Source of the DNA: Verrucomicrobiota bacterium
GTDB lineage: Bacteria; Verrucomicrobiota; Lentisphaeria; JABSQK01; JAJFLO01
Assembly: GCA_021772615.1 (NCBI GenBank)
Contig: JAJFLQ010000200.1
Span: 1-45,131 of the forward strand
Length of the DNA stretch: 45,131 nucleotides
Reading direction: 5' to 3'
The notes under the pieces were generated by a model, which worked only from the letters and a program-made list of their open reading frames with translations, was not told the origin of the DNA and searched no databases. Positions within the stretch are counted from its first letter, which is position 1, and each line of letters begins with the position of its first letter. A program made the position numbers and the translations under genes. Shown in pieces: positions 8,593 through 16,580 of the stretch.

Positions 8593-11500
8593 ATGGACCA
8601 CCTTTCTGCTTTTTCCACCAACCCACCGGAAAAACTGCTGCTCACGGAACGCGGTGCCATCACGATTGGGATCGATGTGCACGATGCTGACGGTGACGCC
8701 GTGACCGTCACAGCCGTAAGCAGCACGCCCGGGATTCAGATTTTTATACCTTCCGGAAATCGCCAGGCAAGAATGAATTTCGTGCGCGACGACGGGTCTC
8801 CGATCGGCCCCGTACTTGTCGAAATATTCGAAACCCGCGGCGGCATGGCGGCGGAACGATTCATAGACCTCGCAACCAACCAATTCAATACCGACGGCAG
8901 CGCAATCGCGGGCGCAGACCCGTTTTTCAACGACGTGTTTGTGCATCGCATCGCCAACCTTCCCGATTTCATTATCCAGGCCGGTGCATTCTTCGGAGGC
9001 ACAGAAGTTGAACACTTCCGTAACAGCAACCTCCCGAATTTCGCCGACGAATTTGAACTTCAGCAGGAGTTGAGTTTCGCCGGGCCTGGCGTCCTCGCAA
9101 TGGCAAACACCGGCCAACCAGTCAGCAATGCCAGCCAGTTTTTCCTAACCGACGGGCCGACACCCCACCTCAACGGCAACCACATGATTTTCGGGCAGGT
9201 CATTTCGGGACAGGAGGTCATTACCGAAATCGCCGGATTCGAGGTTATAGACGCAGATAATCCCATTCCTTCTTTGCGGGATCTTCGGCCGGTGAACCCG
9301 CCGCGGATTACGTCCGTAGACATTGTGAGTAACAACCAGGATGCAACGATTACGCTAAAATCTACGGGTGGTTTTGTCGGCACAGCGCAGGTCACGCTTG
9401 TACTCGAAGATACGACGAACAGCGTGACGCAGAAAACCATCGCGTTGACGGTGCTAGGGATCGACCAGGCAGACGTCAGTATTCGGCCCGGGACGTCTGT
9501 AAGTGTCACACCAACGGCAATTGGCGACGCCGGCGAGAATCAGATCATTGTCGTGTCGCAGGCGAGCAGTGACCCGCAGCTGACGTTTGATTCGAATACC
9601 AACCGCCTGGACATCGACATCCCGGCAGGAACACAGTCGCAGTTTAAACCTGTTGACCTCGTCACCGTCCAACTCGACCACCCCATCGTCAGCGCGACGC
9701 ATACGATGTTCGCCATCGTGCAGGAATACGACGAGCCGCCGGTGACCAATCGACTCCGAACCAGTCCCTTGGGCGCAGCGCGCTCGGTAGTGACCAAGGG
9801 CGATTTCCTATATGTCGCCAACGTTGCGCGAGGCATCGAAATCTTCGATATCACCGCCACCCCGCAATTTGTGGGTGGCTTCGACAGCATAGGAAATTCC
9901 CGGAATATCGCCGTACACTCCTATACAAATCCCAACCGCGACGTGGCCTTTGTCGCAGACGACACAGGCGGGGTGCTCATACTCGACGTATCGAATCCTG
10001 CGAACGTGTCCGAGATAACGCGGATGCCGGTAGATTCGGCTGATCCTGAAGCCGTGCCGGCGAGCGCTTTCGATGTCCTCATTGAAGACGCCGGGAATGC
10101 CGTTTTTCTCTACGTCGCCGCCGACACTGCCGGCCTGGTCGCCTACAATGCGACAAACCCGGAAAACATCGGCGCTGCGCTCGATTCTCTGTCCCTGGTA
10201 TCCGGCACAGTCCCCCTGGAATTCCGCAAGCTTGCTATGAAGGATGACAGGATACTTGCAACGCTCGCAAACTCAGCCAATCTCGTTTCGATAGACATCT
10301 CGAAGCCGATCAACTTCGGCGGGTCGTCGTTTACGGCGACGCAACTGACCACAGTAGCATGGGGAATTCATGCGGCTGGAGACCTACTCTATCTCACGGA
10401 ATTCAGTACCGGTTCACGCCTGTCAATTTTCAATATCACAACTGCCTCCGCCCCTATCGCAGTCGGCGCGTTAGATCTCGGATCAACACCATGGCAGGTA
10501 GTCGCCAATACCGATTTTGCTGTCGTAGGTCACTTTGATGGCGGATTCTCCATAGTGGATGTAAGCAATCCTGCCACTCCCGAAACACGCCATTTTCTAA
10601 GCGCGCCGGCACCTGGCGGAAGACCACTTATCCGGGGAACTGATTTCTACCTCCCGGTAGGCAACGACGGCGTTGTGATCGTGGACGGGCACCAGCTCAC
10701 GGAGCCGGAAATCACGGTACTCCAGGATGATGTGGTGCTCGAATCCGGTGCCGTCGACGCGCAGGCGTTTCCGGCGGCAACGGAGGGCGCGACCGGGCCG
10801 ACCCTCTCGTTTACCGTAGAGAATGTCGGTGCGGTGCCGTTGACACCTGCCCAGGTCACAGACACGCTGTCGATCACGCAGCAGGTGCCGGATTCTCTGG
10901 CGTCCGGACAGGAAACCACGTTCACCGTCGCATTGAAAACGGATACCGTCGGAACATTGACAGGTCAGATCAGCATTGACAGCAACGACGCTGATGAAAG
11001 CCCGTTCGCGATCAACGTGACCGGCGTCGTTACGGGCACGAGCTCCATCGCCGGCCAGGTATGGAGCGACAACAACGGCGACGGCATCAACAGCAACGGC
11101 GAAGCTGGAATGCCCGACATCACCGTGTTTCTGGATACCAGCGACAACGGGCAGTTCGACGCGGGCGTGGATCCGGCGACAATGACCGACTCAACCGGGC
11201 ACTACGTATTTTCTGATTTGGCATCCGGAATCTATACGGTGCGCCAGCTCGGACCGGACACGCACATACGCACCTTCCCCTCACCTACAGACAGCCACAC
11301 CATCGCAACAGCCGTCGGCGAGGCAGTTGTAGATGTCGATTTCGGAAATCAACCGTTGCCGTCAACCATACGCGGGCGCACATGGGCCGACACGGATGGC
11401 GACGGCATTCTCGAAGCGGGCGAAGCCGGCCTCGCCGGCATGGTGGTTTATATCGACACCAACAGCAATGCTGTCCTGAATGCTGGTGAGCCGCGACGCG

Positions 11501-12501
11501 TCACAACACTCGACAACGCCGATACCGGCGATGATGAGAGCGGCTGTTTTGCATTTGTTGACGTGGAGGCGGGATCACATCAGATTCGACACGTGTTACC
11601 GCCCGGATTGACACCGAGCTTTCCGGTCGCGGCCGCGTTTTACGCCATCGATCTCGCACCCAACGTCGTCCTCAACGATGTGGATTTCGGTTTTGCCGGT
11701 ACACCGTCGGCGATCAGCGGCATGGTGTGGGAGGATACCGACGAGAACAACATGCGGGAAACCGACGAACCGTTGGTTGACGACGTGGTCCTGACTCTTC
11801 ATCGCAACGACGACGATCCGGCCTTCAATCCCGATGACGACGATGAGATCGGAACAATCTCGCCGACAGCCGGCTCGTTCAGCATCGCACCGGTTGCCGC
11901 CGGCGACTATTGGCTGGTCATCGACCAGGTCGAATTGAGTCGGATTGGCTACGAGACGTTATCCGGCATGTATGAGATTCCAGTGGACGTTGCGGCCAAC
12001 ACCGACACGCCGGCGAATATCCGCCTGAAGGCGCTACCGTCGCAATCGGACAGCCTTGCCTTGGCCTCCGGCTGGAATTTTGTCTCATTGCCGTTTGAGC
12101 CGGTCGATCCCGCACCCACTGCCGTGTTCACCGTGCCCGACGGCGGCTCGGGACGACTCGTTGCCGTGGGCTCGGTGTGGTCATACAATCGCGACACTGA
12201 CCCCAACCAACTCAGTCCCGCTAACGCTCTCGTAGGGTTACGCGGCTACTGGGTGTTTGCGATGAATCCGGAAACAGTGCCGATCACCGGCTCGGCTGTG
12301 AGCACCAACACTCGCTGCCTGCTGCCGGATTGGAATGCGGTCGGCCCGGAGACCACTATTTCGGCACCGGCCGGTTCTCATCTCACCAGTCCATTCTGGG
12401 GGTGGAGCGACGGCCGGTTTTTTGCCACGTCCAATCTACGCCGCACGAAAGGTTACCTCGTCAAATCAGACAGCAGCGATTGCATCGATCTGGGCGATTA
12501 A
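8593..12501 (+). CDS. large mosaic protein: cyclophilin, LVIVD-like propeller, three SdrD-B-like domains
   Basis: 1302 residues. About 74-215 is a cyclophilin-type peptidyl-prolyl isomerase: VHRI and F..QAG (catalytic Arg/Phe/Gln), GPGVLAMAN, NASQFFLT and LNGNHMIFGQV are all present. About 390-700 holds repeats of the LVIVD type (GIEIFDI, GVLILDVSNP, GFSIVDVSNP) expected to form a beta-propeller. About 705-815 is a choice-of-anchor/DUF1573-like domain. Three SdrD-B-like domains follow (817-921, 923-1035, 1039-1147), each opening with a W(S/A/E)D calcium-loop motif such as NNNGDG. The tail (1157-1302) has the GWNFVSLPFEP motif seen in PVC secreted proteins. The content says extracellular, yet no signal peptide is visible and in-frame stops at 8518 and 8539 exclude an upstream start. 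Confidence 0.9.
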   Translation: MDHLSAFSTNPPEKLLLTERGAITIGIDVHDADGDAVTVTAVSSTPGIQIFIPSGNRQARMNFVRDDGSPIGPVLVEIFETRGGMAAERFIDLATNQFNTDGSAIAGADPFFNDVFVHRIANLPDFIIQAGAFFGGTEVEHFRNSNLPNFADEFELQQELSFAGPGVLAMANTGQPVSNASQFFLTDGPTPHLNGNHMIFGQVISGQEVITEIAGFEVIDADNPIPSLRDLRPVNPPRITSVDIVSNNQDATITLKSTGGFVGTAQVTLVLEDTTNSVTQKTIALTVLGIDQADVSIRPGTSVSVTPTAIGDAGENQIIVVSQASSDPQLTFDSNTNRLDIDIPAGTQSQFKPVDLVTVQLDHPIVSATHTMFAIVQEYDEPPVTNRLRTSPLGAARSVVTKGDFLYVANVARGIEIFDITATPQFVGGFDSIGNSRNIAVHSYTNPNRDVAFVADDTGGVLILDVSNPANVSEITRMPVDSADPEAVPASAFDVLIEDAGNAVFLYVAADTAGLVAYNATNPENIGAALDSLSLVSGTVPLEFRKLAMKDDRILATLANSANLVSIDISKPINFGGSSFTATQLTTVAWGIHAAGDLLYLTEFSTGSRLSIFNITTASAPIAVGALDLGSTPWQVVANTDFAVVGHFDGGFSIVDVSNPATPETRHFLSAPAPGGRPLIRGTDFYLPVGNDGVVIVDGHQLTEPEITVLQDDVVLESGAVDAQAFPAATEGATGPTLSFTVENVGAVPLTPAQVTDTLSITQQVPDSLASGQETTFTVALKTDTVGTLTGQISIDSNDADESPFAINVTGVVTGTSSIAGQVWSDNNGDGINSNGEAGMPDITVFLDTSDNGQFDAGVDPATMTDSTGHYVFSDLASGIYTVRQLGPDTHIRTFPSPTDSHTIATAVGEAVVDVDFGNQPLPSTIRGRTWADTDGDGILEAGEAGLAGMVVYIDTNSNAVLNAGEPRRVTTLDNADTGDDESGCFAFVDVEAGSHQIRHVLPPGLTPSFPVAAAFYAIDLAPNVVLNDVDFGFAGTPSAISGMVWEDTDENNMRETDEPLVDDVVLTLHRNDDDPAFNPDDDDEIGTISPTAGSFSIAPVAAGDYWLVIDQVELSRIGYETLSGMYEIPVDVAANTDTPANIRLKALPSQSDSLALASGWNFVSLPFEPVDPAPTAVFTVPDGGSGRLVAVGSVWSYNRDTDPNQLSPANALVGLRGYWVFAMNPETVPITGSAVSTNTRCLLPDWNAVGPETTISAPAGSHLTSPFWGWSDGRFFATSNLRRTKGYLVKSDSSDCIDLGD

Positions 12502-12542
12502 GCGCGACCGGGAAGCATAGTGCCTGGAACGGAACTCACGGA

Positions 12543-12578
12543 GTTGACCGGATTGACGACGTTGACCAGATTGACAGC
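12543..12578. repeat. 9-bp tandem repeat (RTTGACSRS), four units
   Basis: Four consecutive 9-bp units: GTTGACCGG, ATTGACGAC, GTTGACCAG, ATTGACAGC; equivalently two 18-bp units. They sit in the 119-bp gap between two convergent genes. No coding or hairpin role is visible. Confidence 0.6.
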
Positions 12579-12620
12579 GCGCCGGCTTGACGTAGCCATA
12601 GCCGTCCTGGCTGCGGTGCG

Positions 12621-14024
12621 TCAGTCACGACCGGCTCCGCCGAGCACGTCGTCGCACCAGGCCAGCCAGCGCAGATACTTCTCCTTTGCATACCCAACGT
12701 GTTCACGTGGTACCGCGCGTGTGGTAGCGGCACAGTCCGCCTCGAATGCACCGAGCGCCAACGCTCCGGCACCGCGCAACGACGCCTCGGGGTCCACACA
12801 TGTATACAGCGGTCGATCAAGGGTCGTTGCGAGTGCAGCGACAATGAACGCATTCCGACTCAGCCCGCCCGCAAGAACAACGCGATCGCATTGCCTGGCG
12901 CCGTCGAGGTCGTTGATTATACGGGTTACCCGAAATACGATTCCTTCCATGTAGATACGCCGCCGCTCATGCACGGGAAGCGTGCGCGTATTGTCCGACC
13001 ACTGAGCGGCCACTTCCGGCAACCAGTGCGGCGACCCCAGACCACAGGTGTCAGGCAGGCAATAGGCGTCCGGAGCGGAGTCTGCATCGACAATGAGCAG
13101 CGCCTCTTTACCGGCTCCGCACGCGGCGAGACCAGCCCCAATGCCGTTCACAGTACCCTCAAGTGCATAGTCTGTGCTACCGCGCGGCCGCGTCCACAAT
13201 GCACCTGTCAAATAGCCTGGAAGGGTGACCATGGTGCAGCCCACAGGACGTATGACGAAACCGCCAGTCCCGAGATTCACAAGGATTACGTTTCCATCGC
13301 ACCGACATGAACCGACAAGGCCGGCGGCCTGATCGGCGACGCCGGCAGTCACGACATGCCTTTGTCCCAGGGCGATGTGCCTGCCGGTTGTTGTTACAAT
13401 TTGGGGAAGAACAACGGGCGGAATACCGAAAAAATCCAGCAGATCCGGAGCCCAAACGCCGGCAACCGGATCGGCCAGCAGCGTACGTGCGGCCATTGAA
13501 ATATCTGTTTCATGGTGCGTTCCGCCGCTCCACTTCCAAAGCGCGTACGTGTCAAGGGTACCGAACAGTACCGATCCGGCACTCACCTGTCGGCGAAGTT
13601 GCGGGTCAGTTTTGAGAATATATGCCAGCTTTGGACCGGCGTAATGCGGCGACAGCCGCAGTCCGGTGCGTATGCTGAGCGATGCAAAAGCGGCTTCGCG
13701 CTGCGGACACCAACCGGCAGCACGACGATCCTGCCACGACACCAGCGGCGTAACCGGAATTCCGGTGTGCCGGTCCCAGAGCAGAAAGCTCGAACGCTGA
13801 CACGAAAGGCCGACCGGCACCGGTGCCCTGCGAGCCTTCGTAACCCGATCCAGAGCTTCGGCGGCCACAGCCAGATACGCATCTGCATCGCATTCACAAA
13901 TCAACCCGTCCCGCCGCAGGTCCGGAGCCTTCAATGCTACCACGACATCACATGTGAAGCCGGCACTCAGCTGCGCCGCCTTTACGCGTGTACTTCCCAG
14001 ATCGAGTGCCACTACTGTCGTCAT
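12621..14024 (-). CDS. glpK: FGGY-family carbohydrate kinase, probably glycerol kinase
   Basis: A 467-residue sugar/polyol kinase. It opens with the phosphate-loop VALDLGSTRVKA. It has CQRSSFLLWD..TGIPVTPLVSWQDRRAAGWC, LFGTLDTYALWKWSGG and ADQAAGLVG, all close to glycerol kinase positions, and NLGTGGFV plus VLAGGLSRNAF in the second domain. It would phosphorylate glycerol to sn-glycerol-3-phosphate in the cytoplasm. ATG at 14024 overlaps the glpD stop (ATGA) with GGGA seven bases before it; an upstream ATG at 14036 is less likely. Family membership is sure. Glycerol as substrate rests on sequence resemblance plus the glpD and GDPD neighbours; xylulokinase-like specificity cannot be excluded. 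Confidence 0.85.
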   Translation of the reverse strand: MTTVVALDLGSTRVKAAQLSAGFTCDVVVALKAPDLRRDGLICECDADAYLAVAAEALDRVTKARRAPVPVGLSCQRSSFLLWDRHTGIPVTPLVSWQDRRAAGWCPQREAAFASLSIRTGLRLSPHYAGPKLAYILKTDPQLRRQVSAGSVLFGTLDTYALWKWSGGTHHETDISMAARTLLADPVAGVWAPDLLDFFGIPPVVLPQIVTTTGRHIALGQRHVVTAGVADQAAGLVGSCRCDGNVILVNLGTGGFVIRPVGCTMVTLPGYLTGALWTRPRGSTDYALEGTVNGIGAGLAACGAGKEALLIVDADSAPDAYCLPDTCGLGSPHWLPEVAAQWSDNTRTLPVHERRRIYMEGIVFRVTRIINDLDGARQCDRVVLAGGLSRNAFIVAALATTLDRPLYTCVDPEASLRGAGALALGAFEADCAATTRAVPREHVGYAKEKYLRWLAWCDDVLGGAGRD

Positions 14025-15616
14025 GATGTTTCCCATTGGCTCATTGTTGCCTTGATTTCAGCCGCGACCATATCCGTGTTCCAACCCAGATGCGGTGCGA
14101 CCAGGTCAGCGGCGGTGCGCACGATGGTCTCGTCGGGACGCGCCAGCAGCATGATCGGCACCCGCCGACGAAGCACGTCCGTTAACGTAACGACCATCTC
14201 ATGGGATGCGGCGTGCACGATCTCCCCCTTGCAGAACGGAAGCCCATCGATGATCGGCTCCGCAAGGCACGGCTGCTCCTTGACGAGCGTCCACAGGCGC
14301 GCGACGGTGGCGCCGAACCGGCGAACAGCGTTGGACGCAGTGTCGGCGGCGACGCCCAACGCAACGCCCGCGGCCGCCGATGCGGCCATCCATTCGCGGG
14401 CGCTTCCGGGCGGTGCCCACGGGAGAGGCAACACCTTCGTATGCGATGCCTGGTCCACCTGTTTCTGCAGCCGACCCCCTACCCTGTCGACGATTGTCTC
14501 GGCATCGGCGCGGGCCGATGTCAACTTCCCGCCGACCGATACGAAATACCCGGGCGCGGGCTCCTCCAGCGTCCATTCCCGGGTAACCGCATGTGCCGGC
14601 TTGCCGTGTTCGTTCTGAAGGGATCGCAAACCTGCAAAGGTTGCGACAAGCGACGCCGGCGTGCACAACCCGTTCGCGACGACCGACCGTAGCTCGGCGA
14701 AAAGATACGACTCATCGGCTGGACGAACGGAAACCCGATCGGGATCGCCGGTGAAATCGGAGTCGGTCGTACCCACCAGCGTCCGCCCGTACCACGGTAT
14801 CAGAAAGAGGATGCGTTGGTCACGACGCGTCATTGCGATGATAGCGTCGCTCGTCGGCAGCGCCGGGAACACCAGATGCACGCCTTTCGATAATCGCGGC
14901 GCCGACGATACGGCGAACGCGGTGTCGATTCCAGCACACCACGGCCCTGCGGCATTGACGATGACATCGGCCTCCACCGCAAGCCGCCGTTCGGGCCGGC
15001 ACAGCACCAGTTCAACGGAAAATCTGTCGTCGGCGCTCTTGCGGCACCTGACGGCACGACAATAATTCACCGCCACAGCTCCGGCACGGATCGCGCCGGC
15101 GACGACCTCCAGAGTGAAGCGCGCGTCATCGGTCTGGCAATCGCAATAGGTAAACCCCTGCAACAGCTCTGAACCGCGAATGAACGGATAACTTGCTGCG
15201 ATATCCCCGTTACTCAGACTGTGGTGCCGAGATGACGCGCCCGCGGTGGCGGCAATGCGATCGTACAACCACAACCCGGCTTTCAGCCGCAGCGGCCCGA
15301 TGCGGTCTCGGCGAAAAACGGGCATCAGAAAGCGTAGCTGTCGAACGCGATGCGGCGCATTACGAAGCAGCCGCTCGCGTTCGTGAAGATTCTGCCGGAC
15401 GAGTTGAAGCTGTAGCGACTCCAGGTATCGCAAGCCACCGTGAATAAGCTTTGATGACGATGACGACGTACCCGAGGCCCAGTCGCCTTTGTCGACGATT
15501 GCAACACGCAGCCCGCGCAAGGCGGCTGCATACGCAGTCCACGCACCGTAAATCCCTCCGCCTACAACCAGCATGTCAAACCGGGGTGTGACAAGCCGTT
15601 CGGGTTCGCGATTCAT
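14021..15616 (-). CDS. glpD: FAD-dependent glycerol-3-phosphate dehydrogenase
   Basis: A 531-residue flavoprotein. The N-terminal dinucleotide fold GGGIYGAWTA is followed by DKGDWASGTSSSSSKLIHGG and LRYLESLQLQLVRQNLHER, which are GlpD signatures. Then come VNAAGPWC, LIPWYGRTLVGTTDSDF and the C-terminal helical domain of the family. It oxidises glycerol-3-phosphate to dihydroxyacetone phosphate at the membrane and passes electrons to quinone (menaquinone is plausible here, given menD at 32.8 kb). Starts at 15628 (ATG) and 15649 (TTG) are also possible; none has a good ribosome site. It lies between GDPD (upstream) and the kinase (downstream, overlapping by 4 bases). Confidence 0.93.
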   Translation of the reverse strand: MNREPERLVTPRFDMLVVGGGIYGAWTAYAAALRGLRVAIVDKGDWASGTSSSSSKLIHGGLRYLESLQLQLVRQNLHERERLLRNAPHRVRQLRFLMPVFRRDRIGPLRLKAGLWLYDRIAATAGASSRHHSLSNGDIAASYPFIRGSELLQGFTYCDCQTDDARFTLEVVAGAIRAGAVAVNYCRAVRCRKSADDRFSVELVLCRPERRLAVEADVIVNAAGPWCAGIDTAFAVSSAPRLSKGVHLVFPALPTSDAIIAMTRRDQRILFLIPWYGRTLVGTTDSDFTGDPDRVSVRPADESYLFAELRSVVANGLCTPASLVATFAGLRSLQNEHGKPAHAVTREWTLEEPAPGYFVSVGGKLTSARADAETIVDRVGGRLQKQVDQASHTKVLPLPWAPPGSAREWMAASAAAGVALGVAADTASNAVRRFGATVARLWTLVKEQPCLAEPIIDGLPFCKGEIVHAASHEMVVTLTDVLRRRVPIMLLARPDETIVRTAADLVAPHLGWNTDMVAAEIKATMSQWETS

Positions 15617-15764
15617 GGTGTTGTGCATCCGTTGTACCGACCGCGTCAACCGTGCGCGCGACGGTGTTTCAAAAAGTGACGGTTCGTTTCCCTTGACATG
15701 CGCACGATTAAGGCAAAGTCATTTGATGATGACCGCGCCACAGACCCTGGATCTCTACGCTGTA

Positions 15765-16577
15765 CTAATCGACATACCCCGCAGCTTCGTCACCGAACAC
15801 CCTTGCCACCGGTACGATCCGGGCCGGATCATCCGTCATGATAATATCGGCCGAGAATCGCATGGCACGACGCAGACGGGCCGGTGAATTGCAGGTGTAC
15901 GTTGCCAATTGTCGGCCGTCGACACGCACGGTTCCGGCAATGTGTTCATCGAGAAACCGATACGGTATGCAGACGCCGGGGCGCACAGACATGAGCGTTG
16001 ACGGGAAACACGCCGCTGCTCCACTGTTTTTTGCATTGAGAATATAATGCCAATCGGGCTCCAACGACGCAGACAGCCTGAGTACCTGCGGATCGAACGA
16101 CAATATCGCGAGTGATGGGATACGATCCGGCGCGACAATGGCGCGGATCATGTTGATCGCTGTGTGCGTCAACTCGACCCACGTGCCGCTGCGACGGTCG
16201 ACCTCACGCGATTTCAGCTCGATGAATAGTCGCGTCTGGCCGCTGTACCGTCGCAATGCGTGTTCCAGGGTTAATAGGGGTTCGCCGCGGAACGAATCCG
16301 AAAACCAGGCGCCGAAATCGACGCGCGCCATTTCGGCTTCAGTGTAGTCACGAACGCGCATTCTGCGGCCGGTGATACGCGCCAGCGTCCGATTGTGGTA
16401 CAAGACCGGCACACCGTCTTTGGTCAGTTGCACATCCAGCTCAATGCCGTCAACTCCGCTGCGGAGCGCGGCATCGAATGCACTTTTCGAGTTCTCGGGG
16501 GCGTCGCGCCGGGCACCCCGGTGCGCAACGATCAAGGGCGGCGACGTGCCGGCCAATGCCTGCCGATGTGAATGCAT
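15765..16577 (-). CDS. glycerophosphodiester phosphodiesterase (GDPD, UgpQ-like)
   Basis: 270 residues, the normal length for cytoplasmic UgpQ-type enzymes, with no signal peptide. Catalytic positions are all present: H19-R20 in AHRGARRDAPEN, E29, E46 and D48 in GIELDVQ, and H61 in VLYHN. It hydrolyses glycerophosphodiesters from phospholipid breakdown to glycerol-3-phosphate plus an alcohol, using a metal ion. The gene starts 3 bases after the stop of the large pilin-like gene and is followed, after 115 to 148 bases, by glpD and the kinase, so it supplies substrate to that pathway. Confidence 0.93.
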   Translation of the reverse strand: MHSHRQALAGTSPPLIVAHRGARRDAPENSKSAFDAALRSGVDGIELDVQLTKDGVPVLYHNRTLARITGRRMRVRDYTEAEMARVDFGAWFSDSFRGEPLLTLEHALRRYSGQTRLFIELKSREVDRRSGTWVELTHTAINMIRAIVAPDRIPSLAILSFDPQVLRLSASLEPDWHYILNAKNSGAAACFPSTLMSVRPGVCIPYRFLDEHIAGTVRVDGRQLATYTCNSPARLRRAMRFSADIIMTDDPARIVPVARVFGDEAAGYVD

Positions 16578-16580
16578 TGC

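Noticed and set aside
13512..14618. 368-codon open frame on the plus strand
   Set aside because: Antisense to the FGGY kinase and glpD, whose catalytic motifs are certain.
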